The translations under genes were made by a program, and so were the position numbers. Positions 1 to 13,501 of a DNA stretch of 64,000 nt are shown piece after piece (positions within the stretch are counted from its first letter, which is position 1; the number at the start of each line of letters is the position of its first letter). Under the pieces are notes generated by a model, which saw nothing but the letters and a program-made list of their open reading frames with translations, did no database searches and was not told the DNA's origin. The DNA comes from Morinoia aosen. Taxonomy: Eukaryota > Arthropoda > Malacostraca > Amphipoda > Talitridae. The stretch is taken from contig CM059562.1 of the NCBI GenBank assembly GCA_030386875.1, forward strand, positions 77,372,095-77,436,094, written 5' to 3'.

Positions 1-3000
1 AGCTAGGTCTCGGGGGTCTTGATTTTGAACTATAGGGTACGTACAGTTTTCGATTGTAACCGATGGTACTTGCACCTCTCATAAATGTAATACAATTTCT
101 TATGCTCACACACATATATGTTATTTGTACGTTGAAGCCCACCGATTCGTAAGAAGGAGCCGTACTTATGTCTGGTTGTGGGTAAAAAAAACAATTTGTA
201 TGCCTGGAACGTAATTGAAGGAGAATGCTTTTGTACGTACAATTACTTATGCAATGTCTTCACTATCGCTAATTTCCGAGTAGGAAGGACTTTTTGATTG
301 TAAAAGCTCTGTAACTTGAATAAAAATGACGGATGGCGTGAAATCAGTTATCGATGAAATTATTCGTACACCCACCAATTTTCATTTTTTCCTCATTTTC
401 CGAAATTTAACATTTTCTTGGCCCCAGAATTTTCATACCCAATGAATAAGAAATGAAAATATATAAAATATACTTTTTCAGCTGCAAAAATTAAATGTAG
501 CAAATATTCGTGAATTGTACAACGCATGAAAAAGACAAAATTATTCCCGTAGAGTTAAAAACCGTAGGGGATTCAATTCCTGAAACTCCAAGCAGTTTAT
601 ATGCATACTCTCGAGTGAAGCCTTCTACAATGTTGTTGCTCAGCAGGATATTCGTTAAAAAATATTAGGTGGAGATCGAGCGTTACGACGGAGAACGTAC
701 AGGATCTCAAAATTGACTTGAGGCAAAGGTTATTGATTACCATACGTCAGGAAGTAATTATGGTAAGCCAGGAAGTAGAGACGGCACGGTTTTATAATAT
801 AATTCGGTTGGAAACGAGAGAGAGTTTGAAGGAGAGTAGAAGGAAGCCGAACTTATCTCCAAGAATTATACAAAACTGTGCTTGGGGTAAACATGAACTT
901 AAAAGTTTCGTTAGACTTCGTCATCAAGCACTTCGAAGCACAAGCTATCAGGTTAAGTACTCGAACAGCACAGAGTTGTAAAGTTCGACTGAATTGAGTG
1001 AAATTCAGCAACGACGAAGCGCCTTATTTATTAACCGTGCCATATTAATTATTACTTGATTTTTTTTAAATTCACTTGTCATAAGAAAACTGCTTTTGTA
1101 AGCGAAACTTAAGGATCGAATGATGAAATTGTAGTTTTTTGTAGTCTGAGCGATGCGAAGTCGATTTGTTACAAGGAAGAAGAAACCTTCCACTCAAATT
1201 ACACCGTGTCAACATCAAAACATTAAGGCGGTTTCATTGTGCTTTGGAATTGTTCTAGCTCTGTTGAAACAAAAAATCTATCGCAATTAGTGAAATTAAA
1301 AACGTAATTCTACGTAGTATTAGTGGTGAAAGTAGTAGCAGCTGAAAAATAGTTTACCTGCTTTCTAGTATTATAGTAAAGCCCATGACGCACAGAAATT
1401 CTCAGCTAACAAAAAATTAAATACATGAGGCTCATGAACATGTAGGGAGTCGCAACAGCTCGATACTCTATGCAGACGGAATCACTGAACTTGAAAACTT
1501 ACATCAAGATGATAATTCAGAACAAAGAACCATCAGCGCAGAATCTTGGGCATGACCGTCGATTTTCCTTCCCAAAAATACCCCCGACTATCCTTTTAAT
1601 ATTCAGTGGCTGTTTGACTCGTGAAAAATGCACTGCAATTCTTCCATTTCCTTCCTCGACTTTTGGCTTGGATATCATTTGAAATATGTGGCGAGTAAAA
1701 TTGTTGAAAAAATAAACAGGCTGCAAAAAGCTTTTGCGAATAAGATCTTATAACATTTAAACAATGGAAGAATATCTCAGGTGATTCTGTTTCGAATTTC
1801 ATTAAAAAGTTCAGAAATTGATAGCTTGAGGTGATAAACATAAAATTCCTTATTGAATTTTTATTGGGATTTTACCTATTTCAATACCGCTAAAATGATA
1901 CTACTTCCTTTTATTTTTTTATTTTTCTCGTTTTGACGAATTTGATCTTTCCTTTTGGCTATAGAGCCTTGCGTTCAGTTTTACGAACTTCGTAAACGAA
2001 CAAAGAGGCTGGTGTCATACGAGCATTTTATTCCATGAAATAAACAAAAACAGTGAACTATACATGGCAGATGTACGAATTTTATTGTCGGTTACTGTAA
2101 CTCACTCAATCTGAACACAAAACGTCAAGCTGAACGAGTGAATTGCATTAACGAAGCATCTTGCTCAACTGACGCTTATTTCAATGTTCAAAACAAGGTA
2201 CTTGTTTTCTATGCAGGGAAAATCTATCCAGTGAACGAAAAGGCAGAGGCTGAACACTCACCGAGAGAAACTTACTGCTGTTCATATCATTGAGCTACAT
2301 CACTCGGCGCCACAATTTATTCAAACCTCGACCCATTGCATTGATTTGCTGCTGCGATGACGGGTAACGCGACCGATCATTGCGCAGTGCACGCTATCCA
2401 TCGATGCTGTAAGCGACGTCCTGTGATTGACGGATCTCTATTCAATAGTGAACTGCTCAGCTTCTCTGCGGTCAGGTGAGCAGAATAAAACATAGTTATT
2501 TGAATGCGCGTAGAAATTTTGTTTATTTGTTATATTCATGTGCGTGAAAGTACATGTACAAGCATCCATTTTTAATTTTCTACTTTTATATTTTACACAG
2601 AAAGGAAGACTCGGAATATATTATAGATGTTCTTACATGATTCAGTAGAAGCAAAAATAGCTTCCAAAATAGGCCGTCTCACAGGGAAAGTCATTCGTAT
2701 CATTAAATTTTAATTATAATGTAAGCACCGAAAAAAAATGGTTATCTAGGGTTTGGATTCAGTTATTGTTATGATATTAAAAACAATACAGGCTTCCTAG
2801 GAGTATCTCTTGCTGATAAGAATCGTCAAAAAATACCTGGTCATCAATAACGGATACTTATATTCATGAAGGGCATATGAATAAGAGAAACAGCAGAAGA
2901 TGGTGGTAAATCAGATGTTAAACAAAAGCCCTGAGCCATCTGGCAGAAAGTCACGGCGGACCAGCGCTAGCACATGGCAGTAAGTGATGCAGAGTAAATC

Positions 3001-4745
3001 AGAAGGATTAGCAATAGCAGATGAAAGAATATCAGGTGCAGTAAATAAAATGAATCAGGAATAGCAAATGACAGTTTAAGACAGGTGCAATAGGATGAGC
3101 AGTAGCAGATGGCTGCAAGTCAAGCACAGCGACTCAAACCCACCAACATCCGTAGGTATCAGTAATTGTCATGAGCAGTAAATCAACGGTACACGCAGCG
3201 ACCGGCAGCAAAATGCGCACCACAGAGGTGAGTCACAAGCAGAAGTTCTGCCTGAATGGCGAGCGTGGAGCAGTAAGTAGAGGGCGGGATGAGCGTAATC
3301 GTGTTACTCCCTTTAATTGATTTATGGAAATCAGGAGGCCAGCCTACGGCCTTATGGAGGCACATGTGAGGCCGACAAGCATCGGAGGTCCTGGCGCACA
3401 TAAATAGAAGCTCGAGGGATTAAGTGAACGATTAAAGTCTCGGCTGCAACAAAAGGAACCCTGAAATGGGAGGGTCAGAACATGTGTGAAGCGTTTTTTG
3501 GTCGCTCAAATCGAGGTCATTAGGGTTGGATTCTGCGATGCCGATAAAATTCGAACATAACAAGGAAATGTGCTTCGCAGTCAGCGAGTTCAGAGGCAGA
3601 GAGTCAGAGCGTAACTTTGACTAGAGAATTAAACTGAAGAGAGACTTTTGACCGTCATATATAAGTGTGAACTCTAGAAAAAGTTTTAAAATCTACTCAT
3701 GAGGTTCCAATATCTGTTAAAGATTCTAGTAGTTTGTCTCTGAAGTGTTTTGATAATATTATTTGATTCAGAATTAAGTCAGGTATCTAAGATAAAAATG
3801 GGTTATGTGAAAATTCTTCACTCGAATTAACATGCAATCCGTAACAGATGGTAACTTAGTTCAAGCTTATGGACCATACACTGGAGTAGTCCAACTTTGA
3901 ACAACTTTAACTTCTTTATTGATTTTGATGTTATTTTAGAATGAATGTAAATTTTGTCCAAGATATTGCTGTTAGACAGAAAGTTTTATAAATTAGTTTT
4001 TCATGAAATGAGAGATAAAAACTTCATAACAATTAGAGTGGAAATTGCTCGACTAAAAATATGAATAATATTTTATTACCTTACGGATTATTAAAGAAAT
4101 TATTTATTGTTGTTCGATAGTGACTGAATTAAACATCGTACGTTGTGGTTAATTATCAAGTAGCTATTCAATCGAGCTTAAATTTTAGGTAAAACTAATT
4201 TGGCGCGGGACTTACTGATTTACCGTAAGCGTACGGTCCGAAAAAAGTAAAAAGATTGTAAGTTACTTTCGCGAAGGCTTAGGCAGGCATGTTCTGTCAC
4301 TCTGACGTCAAGAGAACAAAGGGCCACGCCTATGTACTGACACTCTCGACGAACATAGGACAAATCATAATAAGAATTGGCAAGTGGGGGATTAAAGCAA
4401 ACCAATTGCATTCTTCAACTCGGATGTAATTCTGATCAATTTTACAGAAGTTATAAATATAAACAATCGAATGTTTGAAGTTCAATCTCAATTTTTAATT
4501 TTTCACAACTAATGATTGAAGGGAAATAACAAATGGTGAAAAACATAAGCAATAATTTAGTGATTTTCCTCCGTAAGAATACAAAAAGTTTCTTGTGGCA
4601 GATAAAAACAGGAAAAAATAACTAATATGGAGAAATGAGATGAGATTATTTGTATATCGACGGCTAAAACAATTAAAAATGAATGATTATAAGTGAAATA
4701 TGTGGAGGCTAGCGAGAAATAACTACAAAGTTTGGCGTGATTTTG
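1..4745. other. No gene recognised; A+T-rich non-coding DNA
   Basis: Only short stop-bounded frames on both strands, with no recognisable domain and no tandem array of clear period. About 2324-2470 is richer in G+C and CpG and includes TGATTGACGG near 2423, which resembles an Exd/Pbx-Meis site. From about 2880 to 3200 words such as AGCAG, CAGATG and CAGTAA recur on an A-rich background without a fixed period. I see nothing else here. Confidence 0.5.
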
Positions 4746-5470
4746 TCAAGCACGAGTCAAGTTGTTGTGGGGACTGCCAGAGACACAACTCAGAGGCACA
4801 CCGCAATGGAGGACAATGTTACTTGAGGCTACAATGTTAACTTGATGATGTTTTTGTCTTGCTGGAAATTTAGAAATTTTTCTTCGTAAGAGCATAATCA
4901 AGCTTTTCGTCGGTGCAAACTCAGTAAACTGCTTCCTGATGCAAACTAATCCGGCAGTAATCTCCCGGAGGCGCTCGAACTTCTGCCATTCTTCAAACAG
5001 TAGAAGAAGGTAGTGCTCCTCCTCGACACAGCGCCGACGAAGAAAAAAGATCAGTTCGTCCAAAAGAGCCTCCTCCTTCAAAACTCAAGACTAGGAGAGC
5101 CCAAGGAAAGTTTTGGGTCTGCGGCAAATATTTTGCTTCGTCAAATTTGCTCTTGGCAAACAAATAACTTCGTTGCTTTGAGGCAAATAAAGATGAAGTG
5201 AGAGGTCAGCTTCTTGAGCTCGACATTGTGGTCAGCGAGGCTCCGGATTCTTCGAGGCTACTCACTAGGGAGTCAAAAGTTAAGATTTTATTTCGACGGT
5301 CAAGCGAGATCGACGCTCCACTGCACCCACTTTTGGGATCAACTGCCGGGCGAGTCTGACCCACAATGAGCCGTTGTCTTTTCTCTCATCTGTAGGGATT
5401 GGCAGCAATATTGCCTTCCGACCTGACCCCGCTTCCGCAACACAACTTGACCATAAATTTGATTGCATTT
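4746..5470. other. G+C-richer block with overlapping unidentified open frames
   Basis: This block is more G+C-rich than its flanks and is open in several frames. The minus strand is open from about 5081 to 4746 (111 codons); its first 35 residues are rich in Leu, Glu and Arg. There is no ATG before the first in-frame stop upstream, only a TTG. The plus strand is open from about 5166 to 5368 and also lacks an ATG. I do not recognise either product. It may be a decayed mobile-element fragment or chance: a 111-codon frame is expected by chance in a window this size. Confidence 0.2.
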
Positions 5471-7310
5471 ATATCTCGAAACTAAACATGTTGCTGCTGT
5501 ACTATTAGAACAGCTCCAGGAACAGAACTAGACGATGTTTTGGTGTTCAACTAGACCACGAAAATATCAGGAAATTGGACCATATACATTCCCACCACAA
5601 AATTTTACCTTGTTTTAGCGGCACAAATTTATTACATCGACGCCACGCAACTTAAAATGAGCACACAACTCTCAATGTGTTGATACAAGCCTTAGGTTGA
5701 AAAAAAAAACGTATTGCAAGAATGAAGTACGTGCTGCGAATGTAATTTTTCTCTAGATAAGCATCCTTGATAACTTTCATTGCAGAAAAATTCAACGACG
5801 ACACGAATCACAAGCGTACATTTTGGTACAATAATGATGATGAGCCGTAGATTCAAACGCTACCGATGACGAAGAAATTTCATTGTAATTTTTATGTGCC
5901 TTACTTGATGGAGTTGAATTTTACATATCAATACATTTGACAAATTAATCATACATCTTACATTTCCTGATTTCAACTTGATTTTAATTTTAAATAGCTA
6001 AAGAAATGAGTAGAATAAGTTCCAACTACAGTTTAGGATATATATTTTCCAATAGCTAGTATCACTTATAGAGTTACCAACACTTTTAGGAGTAGAAAAG
6101 TTATACAGGGTACCCACTGTAGCTGAACAAAGAGTCTGATATAGGCATAAGTGAAAATACTGAAGGATTTGAGCTGGCGTAAAATGAAAGGCTATGTTTT
6201 AGAAAGGAATCACAAAACAATAAAAAATTTACATTGGCAGTATCAGTAAGGAATTCGCCGTGTGCTCTAAGTTCAAAGACTCAAAGCGTGTTTAGGCTAA
6301 GCTCTGAAATTCGATCAATTTACACTGGAATCTGAATGAGGAATCGAGACAATACCAGAATCTACAGATCACAGAGAGCCGGAGGCCTTTGAAGAGAATT
6401 AAGCCTCATTGAGTGTAGCATTGAATCGCCCATCAGTTTATCAGCACTTCACGGTTCTCTCGCTGCTTCAGTATATTATACATAAGATATAAGGGGGTAG
6501 GCATCCAGATCCTTTGAAGCTCTAAATGAACTACCCTGCTAAGCTTAATCTATCTACTGATTATGATTGGTTTGTTGCCTAGTATTCGCCTCATAAGCTA
6601 ATATTAATGGGTGCTGTTCATGAATTTCTTTCTTCGAGTGACAAAAAGTAACTGCTTTCGTGATCAGGGGTTAAAGGCTTTATATTGAGTCAAGTTTTTA
6701 TGTTTAAAACGGCCGCTATTAGGGCATCATAGAGAATAGAGGAATCAATACATAAAATGTAACATTCTTGACTTCGAAAATTCAATTTTTGCGTTAGTTG
6801 GCTCGTGTTCATCGTTTTAAAGGGATTTTAAAGGCGCGCTAATATGGACGTGAGAAAAATCTTTAGGTCTGAACGAATTAGCATCAACATCTGTGACAGA
6901 CAACTGTGATCACGACGATTATCATACCTTATCCACATAATAGCTGTTCAAAGTTCAACATCAATATAGCTGTTCACAGTTTAGCAAGCTCTTAAATTGA
7001 AGCCTCCCTGAGTTACAGCACACAATTTATCCTTATCCCCTGAACGTAAAAATCAAATGACTTTTTGTCACCCAGTTACATAGGATGAAAGTGAGGAAAG
7101 GTCACTCAAAAGAGGCGAGGGGCAAAGGTTAATTTTCATGTTGTCAAATTAGGAGCAAAATACGGACAGAAATTAAGTGACACCCGCGCCTCAGAGCTGC
7201 AGGCCTGCCGGCTTCACAGCCACCAGCTGGAGCGGCACGGGACAATTGAACGCTACCGACTCGCCCGTTCTCGTCATAATAAACGTGAAGTTTTCTAGTT
7301 AGTAAACGCC
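5471..7310. other. No gene recognised
   Basis: A+T-rich sequence with scattered stops in all frames. No tandem repeat, tRNA-like motif or inverted repeat was found. The last ~120 bases (about 7185-7260) become G+C-rich just ahead of the purine tract. Confidence 0.5.
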
Positions 7311-7475
7311 GGCAGGGAGAAAAGAGAGGGAACGACGGAGAGATGAGATAGGAAGAAGCGAGAAAAGAAGGAAAGGGAAGAAGAATGGAGGGAAAGGAAG
7401 GATGGAACCAGACGAAAAGAAGAGATGGAGGAAGGAAGTGAGGGAGTAGTAAAGAGGGGAAGGAGCTGAGGCAAA
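7311..7475. repeat. Purine-rich low-complexity tract (GA-rich on the plus strand)
   Basis: Roughly nine in ten plus-strand bases are A or G, in irregular GGAAG, GAGGA and AGAGA words with no fixed period. It is bordered by G+C-rich sequence on both sides. Homopurine strands of this length can form triplex DNA or act as GAGA-factor sites in arthropods; that function is inferred, only the composition is seen. Confidence 0.75.
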
Positions 7476-10415
7476 AGTTTAGCTACCGGCTACGGGCCCG
7501 GCTGCAGACGCGTTGTGGCCCAGGCCGCCATTTTACTTTATAATTTCATCTGCTGCGGTTTTTACGGCGACAATTTGCATGGGGAAGAGCAAGCAGTGAC
7601 GGCCTCAGCCAAGCATCGCTCCAAAAAGCCGAGGTTCTGACGAGAGCCTCAAAAAATATTGCGGCCTTTTTTCTGACAGGCCTTTCATTCCCGGGCCTTG
7701 ATTTATTGAATTTATTCTCAACATAACACGGGTTATTGAGCGTTGATGTTCTTCCGCTGCGCCTTTCATCGCAATACGTGTCAAAATGTGTGAATGGTTT
7801 GTATTAATAATTCATTGACAAAAATATGATAACGTACAGAATCGATTTATTTTTTCTGTTAGAAGGTGGGTCATGTATCATAAAAACCGTTCATGGGACT
7901 TCCTGTGGGTCGCCGAAAATCGATGATTCCTGCTTGAGCTGCTAATGGAAAAAATCTGCTTTTTCTGTCCGCGGGCAATAATCGATTAAAAAGGCGTCAT
8001 TAAGTGCAGCCCGGTCCTCAAAAGAGCGCCCGGAGCTGCGGCAGCAGGCCTGCGTGGTGTCCGCGATAGCGAAAGTTCTTCTGACAGCGCTCGTCAAAAT
8101 TGGAAGGCGAGATCTGGTGTCTGACGTTTTTCTCCTCCACGCGAGACATCTTCGATCGCGTGTGAATCCTCAATATCTTCCTCGAGATCTCGTGATAATA
8201 AACAATTCTGGCCAGCAGTGCGTCACGACGTGCAAGCGTTATCAGTTCCTCCTTATTTGAAGCGTAAAAAATTCGCGATGGTCGCACGGTGCATTTTCGG
8301 AACTTTATTGTTGGGAACATCTCGTCACGGGCTGGTCTTCCTTGATATAAAATCGAGCAACGTTTCGATCGGAAAGACGTGATCGCTGAAAGAGATTTTT
8401 TGGCTTTTAAAAATGATGCACGAGTTCTCAAGCAGTGAAAAATAGGAGATAAAATTGTCGTCTATCCTCCGAACGACTGGCATAACTCGCGTCTATTGCC
8501 TTGGCTGTCCAAGCGTGATTTTTAAAAGATTTTTCTAAAAACGTTTTCAAATTTTTAAAAGGGCCTAGCATCATATCCCTTCATTTAATTTCTGCACCTT
8601 TTTGATGTTGAAAGGAGTAAAATTTATTTCGTTTCATCTGCGTCAACATCTTTCATTTACGAGAACGATCTAAATTGTTATTGGACGCGGAACTGTCACG
8701 GCTTCTGCGCCTCTGGCCCACCTCCCCCATGTGTTTAGGCCGCTCTTTTCGCGGCCCTGCGACTGCTCTTCATCTTGTATGCTAACTCGAGACATGCTGT
8801 CCATTTCTTATCAAAAGCAGAGGATTTTCTTGACAAATATAATGAAAAGAAGACAGCAAAACTGCTCTGCATGGCAACGCCAATTTCATCAGCATCAGTC
8901 AATAGTTTTGCATTTTTAATTCTCTTGCTAAACTGATGGTGAACGTAGAATACGGTTTTCACGAACAGAATGATGGTGAATTTCTAAAACTACAATTAAA
9001 TTTACCTGTTGGAGATGAATTCCTCGTTGACAAGTAAAGCGGATTTATGAGACGGCGTGAACACATTCTTAATAGGTAAGCCAATTGTGTACAAGAGGAT
9101 TTTTCATATTTTTTCATTCAGGGGCGGTGAGTTTACATTCAATTAGAGGAAGTTAGTAGAGCTTACACAGCCCTGAATAACTGAAAAGCTTGAGCTGTTA
9201 TCGCGAGGTGGGGTCGCACTTCATCAGCCTGGAGTGTGAGCGTCGGGGTGACGTCCGCGGAATAAAACTAGATCTGCAGATTGGCTCTTTCACAGCAGCC
9301 GTCAGTGTCGCTCGAATGTGAACGGCTGCTGCTGGGAGCTGCAAACCCCCGAGATCGCTTTCATGTTCTGGATTATATTGAAAGATCTGAATGTCAAAGG
9401 GAGTTTCGCAAGGGGCTCCCAATGGGAGCCTTGAAATCCTATGCATTATGCACATTCGTCGCCGACACCAAATTCACTGCTGTAACTTGGGGGGCTGTGG
9501 CCCACAGGAGCTAGAGCTGCGCGTGAGTGCGCTGCAGTAACTTCCAACTATTCAATTGGTTGTTGGAGTTTGTTTGACCGTGACCTGTATGCCGGCCGTG
9601 TGCAGTGCTCGAAATGCGTTTCTTTCTCTTATATCCGTAGCGTGTTTTGTTAGAGACTGAACTTATTATGGGACAGTGGTGAACAATCAATGGAAAACTT
9701 TCTCCATGAACGGATTGTTGTCGAAGTTTGTTGTAGTCGTATTTTTGTAGCACAGCACACAGCTATTAATTTTACTCTATCACTTCGATTAGAATTTACA
9801 AATTAAAATTTAAACATTACAGTACACTGCAAACCACATGCAAACTTTATAATAAATAGATTCAAATTAAATACAGGCTTTTTGAAATGTTGTGAGGATG
9901 CCATTGTTTCGAGTAGATTTTGACTAACAAGTTTTCCTGTTGATTGGACGTCTGAGCTGCGCGAGGAAGCTTACCGAGGATGCAAGACCCCCGCCCCGCG
10001 TAAGAGGATTTGTTCAAAGAACGGAAGACACACAGAAAATTAGCTCAGAGCCTCGTAGCGTCCTCTGAGGAGCTTAGACTTATTTCAGATTCTGAAAATT
10101 CTGTTTGTGGCAAAGTATAAATGTGACTGGGAGTCAGTCTGGGCTCGCTGCAATGAAATATGAACAATTTTGATGCCGCTGATTAATTGAACATGACTTC
10201 CGTCTTAAGGTTCTTGCTAACCATTTGTTGCAGCCGAATAGTGATCTCACTTCATATCGTCGTGTTTTGATTTGCTCGGGTCGAAGATTGTTATACTCTA
10301 TGTGAGATCCATAATAATATGTATTATTTATGAACGATGACGAATAATAAGAACGCTTATTGGTGTAATTTTCGACAAATTATATGACTGTTTCATAAAG
10401 TTTTAGAATAATCTT
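7476..10415. other. No gene recognised; scattered G+C-rich patches
   Basis: About 7480-7640 is G+C-rich and CpG-containing. A 137-codon minus-strand frame at 8018-8431 shows no family signature and is of a length expected by chance. About 9190-9520 is open in two frames on opposite strands, again with no recognisable motif. No repeats or RNA genes were found. Confidence 0.45.
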
Positions 10416-10420
10416 TAAAA

Positions 10421-10891
10421 ATCTTTCACACACCTGTATTGTTGTATTGTTGCCTGTCGCCTGAAACGTTGCCTTTTAGAGACTGACAGTCATAAAATTT
10501 TAACCATTTAGTATTCCTTTTAGTAAAAATTATAAGTGATTATCTTCGTATTTTAACACGTGCAGAACTAGACAACCTGTACTGTTACTGTTCAATAATG
10601 TTTTTTTTTTCAAATTTCAACTTTTAATAGTATTGAATTTATCTAAGCGAACGTTCAACACATGATTACATTGTTCAAATTCTTATTCTCTTATTAACTT
10701 TTCATTCATCAAGAATGTCGATTTACCTTTACAAATCATTCACACGCCTGTATCGTTCTTTTTCATTAATTTATATGTTCAACGGAGGAATGCACGTATC
10801 TAAGCGTACGTTGAACACATGATTGCACTTCATTGTTTAAATTGACATTCTCTTTCGTAACTTTTAATTCATCAAGAATGTTGATTTAAAA
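10421..10891. repeat. Degenerate ~156-bp tandem duplication
   Basis: ATCTAAGCG-ACGTT-AACACATGATT begins at 10641 and recurs at 10798, 157 bases later. Both copies run on through similar ATTCTC, TAACTTTT and ATTCATCAAGAATGT blocks to GATTTA. A shared CATTCACAC-CCTGTAT-GTT motif at about 10735 has an upstream relative at about 10425, two periods away. The copies differ by many substitutions and small indels, so the duplication is old. Confidence 0.65.
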
Positions 10892-12318
10892 AGACTGTAC
10901 CGCACAACCTAGGCCCGGCTGCCTCCTCCAGTAGGCCTACTCGGCCGAGCCCCTCCTACTAAGTCAAAAAGAAGGCCTCAGGTGGTCCTCTTAGATTATT
11001 CAGACGTTCTATTGGATTGCCTCGGTAAAGACGGAAAAACTTTATGCAAATAGAACCTAGAGAAAGAACAAGCTTTTTGTTCAAAAGAGGCTCCAAAAGG
11101 CGGGCAAGCACATGTTCCGGGCATTTGAGAACTTGCGGAATGCTAAGGAGCTCAGCCCCGCCTCAAGTTTTCTTCTTCTTCGGTTTATTAAGTGCGGAAA
11201 TACGCAGAACTTGACTTCGCGTCTCAAATAAATTGAGACCGAAAATAGTGGGAAAAATTTAATTTAAAGAGTTTCGAATTGAAATTTTTGAAGCGCTGAA
11301 TTTAAACAAATGAATGTTCAGCATAACAACTGAGCGATGCGTTTACGGTCATAGACATGGGTCACAAAAAATGAATTAACAATTCCCTATTGAATATCGT
11401 GGGCTGCATATCAGTTAAACTCGAATGGATGGTACGCGCGCACTAAAAACTTTTTAATTGTTGCTTTCATCATACGTACCTTATAGTCGAGCGCATAATA
11501 CCTACATACATACTCGCCTGCGCAGAACAATGTTTGGTACTCCAATTTTATTCCTTGAGAGGTAGCGACCGTCAGCGTTTTGGCGTATGGTGCAACTAGA
11601 GGAGGTGGCCGTTCGAGTGGAAAATTTTGACCCTAAAATAACGTTAGTAGGAAGAACTACATTTATAGATAACTCGTGAGATTAGGTGTAAATGTAATCT
11701 GGCGTTAACTTTTGACGTTATAGTTTCCAAGTCTTGGAGAAATAATTTTCAATTTACTTTAAATCATTGAGATGATAGGGTCTTTTCGTTTATTTTCGCA
11801 ACTTACGTGTGGGGAAATTTTATTTGGAACTGTTTGCGCATCACTGTCATGGATTATGAGCAAAATCCCACGGTCGTCCTAGAAAAGGTCAACTTCACTA
11901 ATTCTTTGTATCTATAAAACTGTTTGCAGTGGCATCTTAAATCGATTAATGCAACAGTTGATTATGGAATAATTTCTTTAAAAGGTCTTCTTTTCGGATG
12001 AATTAAGTTTCTAATTAATGAGTTTTACTGAGTGGGTGCGTAGCAGTAGAATTTAATTCAATATCTCATATATGATATTTTCCAATAAATTTTTTTTTAA
12101 ACAATTTTCAACGGGCTCCTGATGCTGAATTTTTAGGCATTTGGTCAGATAAGAAACAGAATTTTAGATATTATATAATTATATTAAACATGTTGAGTAC
12201 GTTGTCATGAGGAGTGATGAGAAAATTGTCTTTTTATGTACCTCATAGTAATCTTAGAAAATGTACTTAACTTTGGCCTACCGACACATATTGTGCGGAA
12301 TTTGTGAAATAAATCAGC
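10892..12318. other. No gene recognised
   Basis: Starts with a short G+C-rich patch (about 10905-10990), then mixed A+T-rich sequence. No repeat, RNA gene or convincing reading frame. Confidence 0.5.
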
Positions 12319-12320
12319 TA

Positions 12321-12343
12321 GGGTAATTCATCAAATATCGAAC
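12321..12343 (+). repeat. Left terminal inverted repeat
   Basis: 23 bases starting GGGTAATTCATC and ending ATCGAAC, preceded by TA. An exact inverted match lies 3.4 kb downstream. Beyond base 23 the two ends share only GAA and scattered positions. Confidence 0.75.
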
Positions 12344-12743
12344 TGAACTGATTATCGAACAACTTTGGAAATATGCACGTAATAAACTTAGTAAGCATCC
12401 AAACTTGCTCAGTGCCAGTGATCTTACATCTAAAACTCCTATTTTAGTGATAAAAACTCATTTCTGTGAGCTGCAAACTGCTACCAGCGGTTGCGAACGC
12501 ATTTTCTGTACGACCCTTACAAATTGGTCGATTTTTTCACTCGAAAAATCTTACGCACCTCGGGAAAATTGCGACGGCTTAATTGTTGTTGGGTCACCGT
12601 CAACCTCCCGTCATAACTAGAGAGTAGTGTTGTCATATGATGTTCTGTTGCTGTATTTTTTTCTTTTCCGCCAAAAACTTGACAATTATTCCATGTTCGA
12701 CATTCAGTTCCATTTCATGTCAGTATTAAATACTGAACAAAGG

Positions 12744-12782
12744 TGTTCGAATCAAAATTCCTTAAAAATCATGAAATTATGC
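12744..12782 (+). repeat. Direct repeat inside the inverted-repeat region, copy 1
   Basis: GTTCGAATCAAAATTC followed by ...CATGAAATTATG. A relative lies at 15473-15522 in the same orientation, with an extra TTCGAT-rich insertion. The two copies sit near opposite ends of the interior and may mark the edges of an older inner unit. Confidence 0.45.
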
Positions 12783-12895
12783 CTCGAACAAGGCTTTTCG
12801 ATTCTTAATTCTTTTAAATAACTGAATTGATCTATTGAACGCCTGTTTTATTTCATTAAAATATTGTATTAACGCTTGACAATAACATTGAATAG

Positions 12896-13258
12896 TTGAA
12901 GATGGGAATTCTGGTGAGGGGCTACCAATCACCTGCTGGTGTTCCAAGGCCCTCAAGATCATCAATGATTCGTCTGGCTACATTTACTGATGATCAATCC
13001 CTTGCCAAGAAAATTGATGCAAGCATCAATAATAATTCATTGACGAGTGCTTTACACTCTACTCCAAAAAAGTCACACAGGTTGATGATCACAATGATGG
13101 TTTAACAAACACTGCAAATGAAACATCGACATTATATTCAAATTTTGATAACTCTCCATTCAAATGCATCTTGAAAATAAGTAATGAGACAGTTATTTCA
13201 AACAAACAAACAAAACAAACATCGGCATCTTTGGGATGCTTTATTTCCAATCAAGCCT
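12896..13258 (+). pseudogene. Possible decayed coding segment, unidentified
   Basis: The plus strand is open from an AAGATGGGAATT context at about 12898 to a TAA at 13105. A second frame, one shift away, is then open from about 13085 through the host side of the SINE to a TGA at 13258. Read in sequence the two frames give about 120 stop-free codons rich in Ser, Thr and Asn. I recognise no domain. It could be a broken piece of a transposase or host exon, but low complexity and chance explain it nearly as well. Confidence 0.2.
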
Positions 13259-13447
13259 GATACAAATGATCTTAAGCATTGGTTTTTCAAATGTCTTATA
13301 ACTAACACTACATATAGGACACCATGACGGTTCCGCCGTAAAGCCGGTACCCATTTCCGACACCTGGGTCGAGTGGGGTATTGTGCTTTATTATTATTAT
13401 TGTGCTTTCCCTTATACCCAACGGGGAAAATCGCAGCGCCAGCGCCG

Positions 13448-13458
13448 GGATACGAACC
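13448..13458 (-). promoter_or_regulatory. SINE B box (RNA polymerase III)
   Basis: GGTTCGTATCC on the minus strand against the consensus GGTTCGANNCC, one mismatch. Confidence 0.8.
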
Positions 13459-13490
13459 CGCGACTCCAACATACAAGTCCGATCCCTTAA

Positions 13491-13501
13491 CCGCTGTGCC
13501 A
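13491..13501 (-). promoter_or_regulatory. SINE A box (RNA polymerase III)
   Basis: TGGCACAGCGG on the minus strand against TRGCNNAGYNGG, lacking one base in the D-loop part. It lies 32 bases upstream of the B box. Confidence 0.8.

Noticed and set aside
2741..2765. miR-9-like word GGTTATCTAG
   Set aside because: Only ten bases match, and no hairpin precursor can be drawn around it.
8018..8431. 137-codon minus-strand frame as a gene
   Set aside because: No motif, no family resemblance, and a few frames of this length are expected by chance in 64 kb on two strands.
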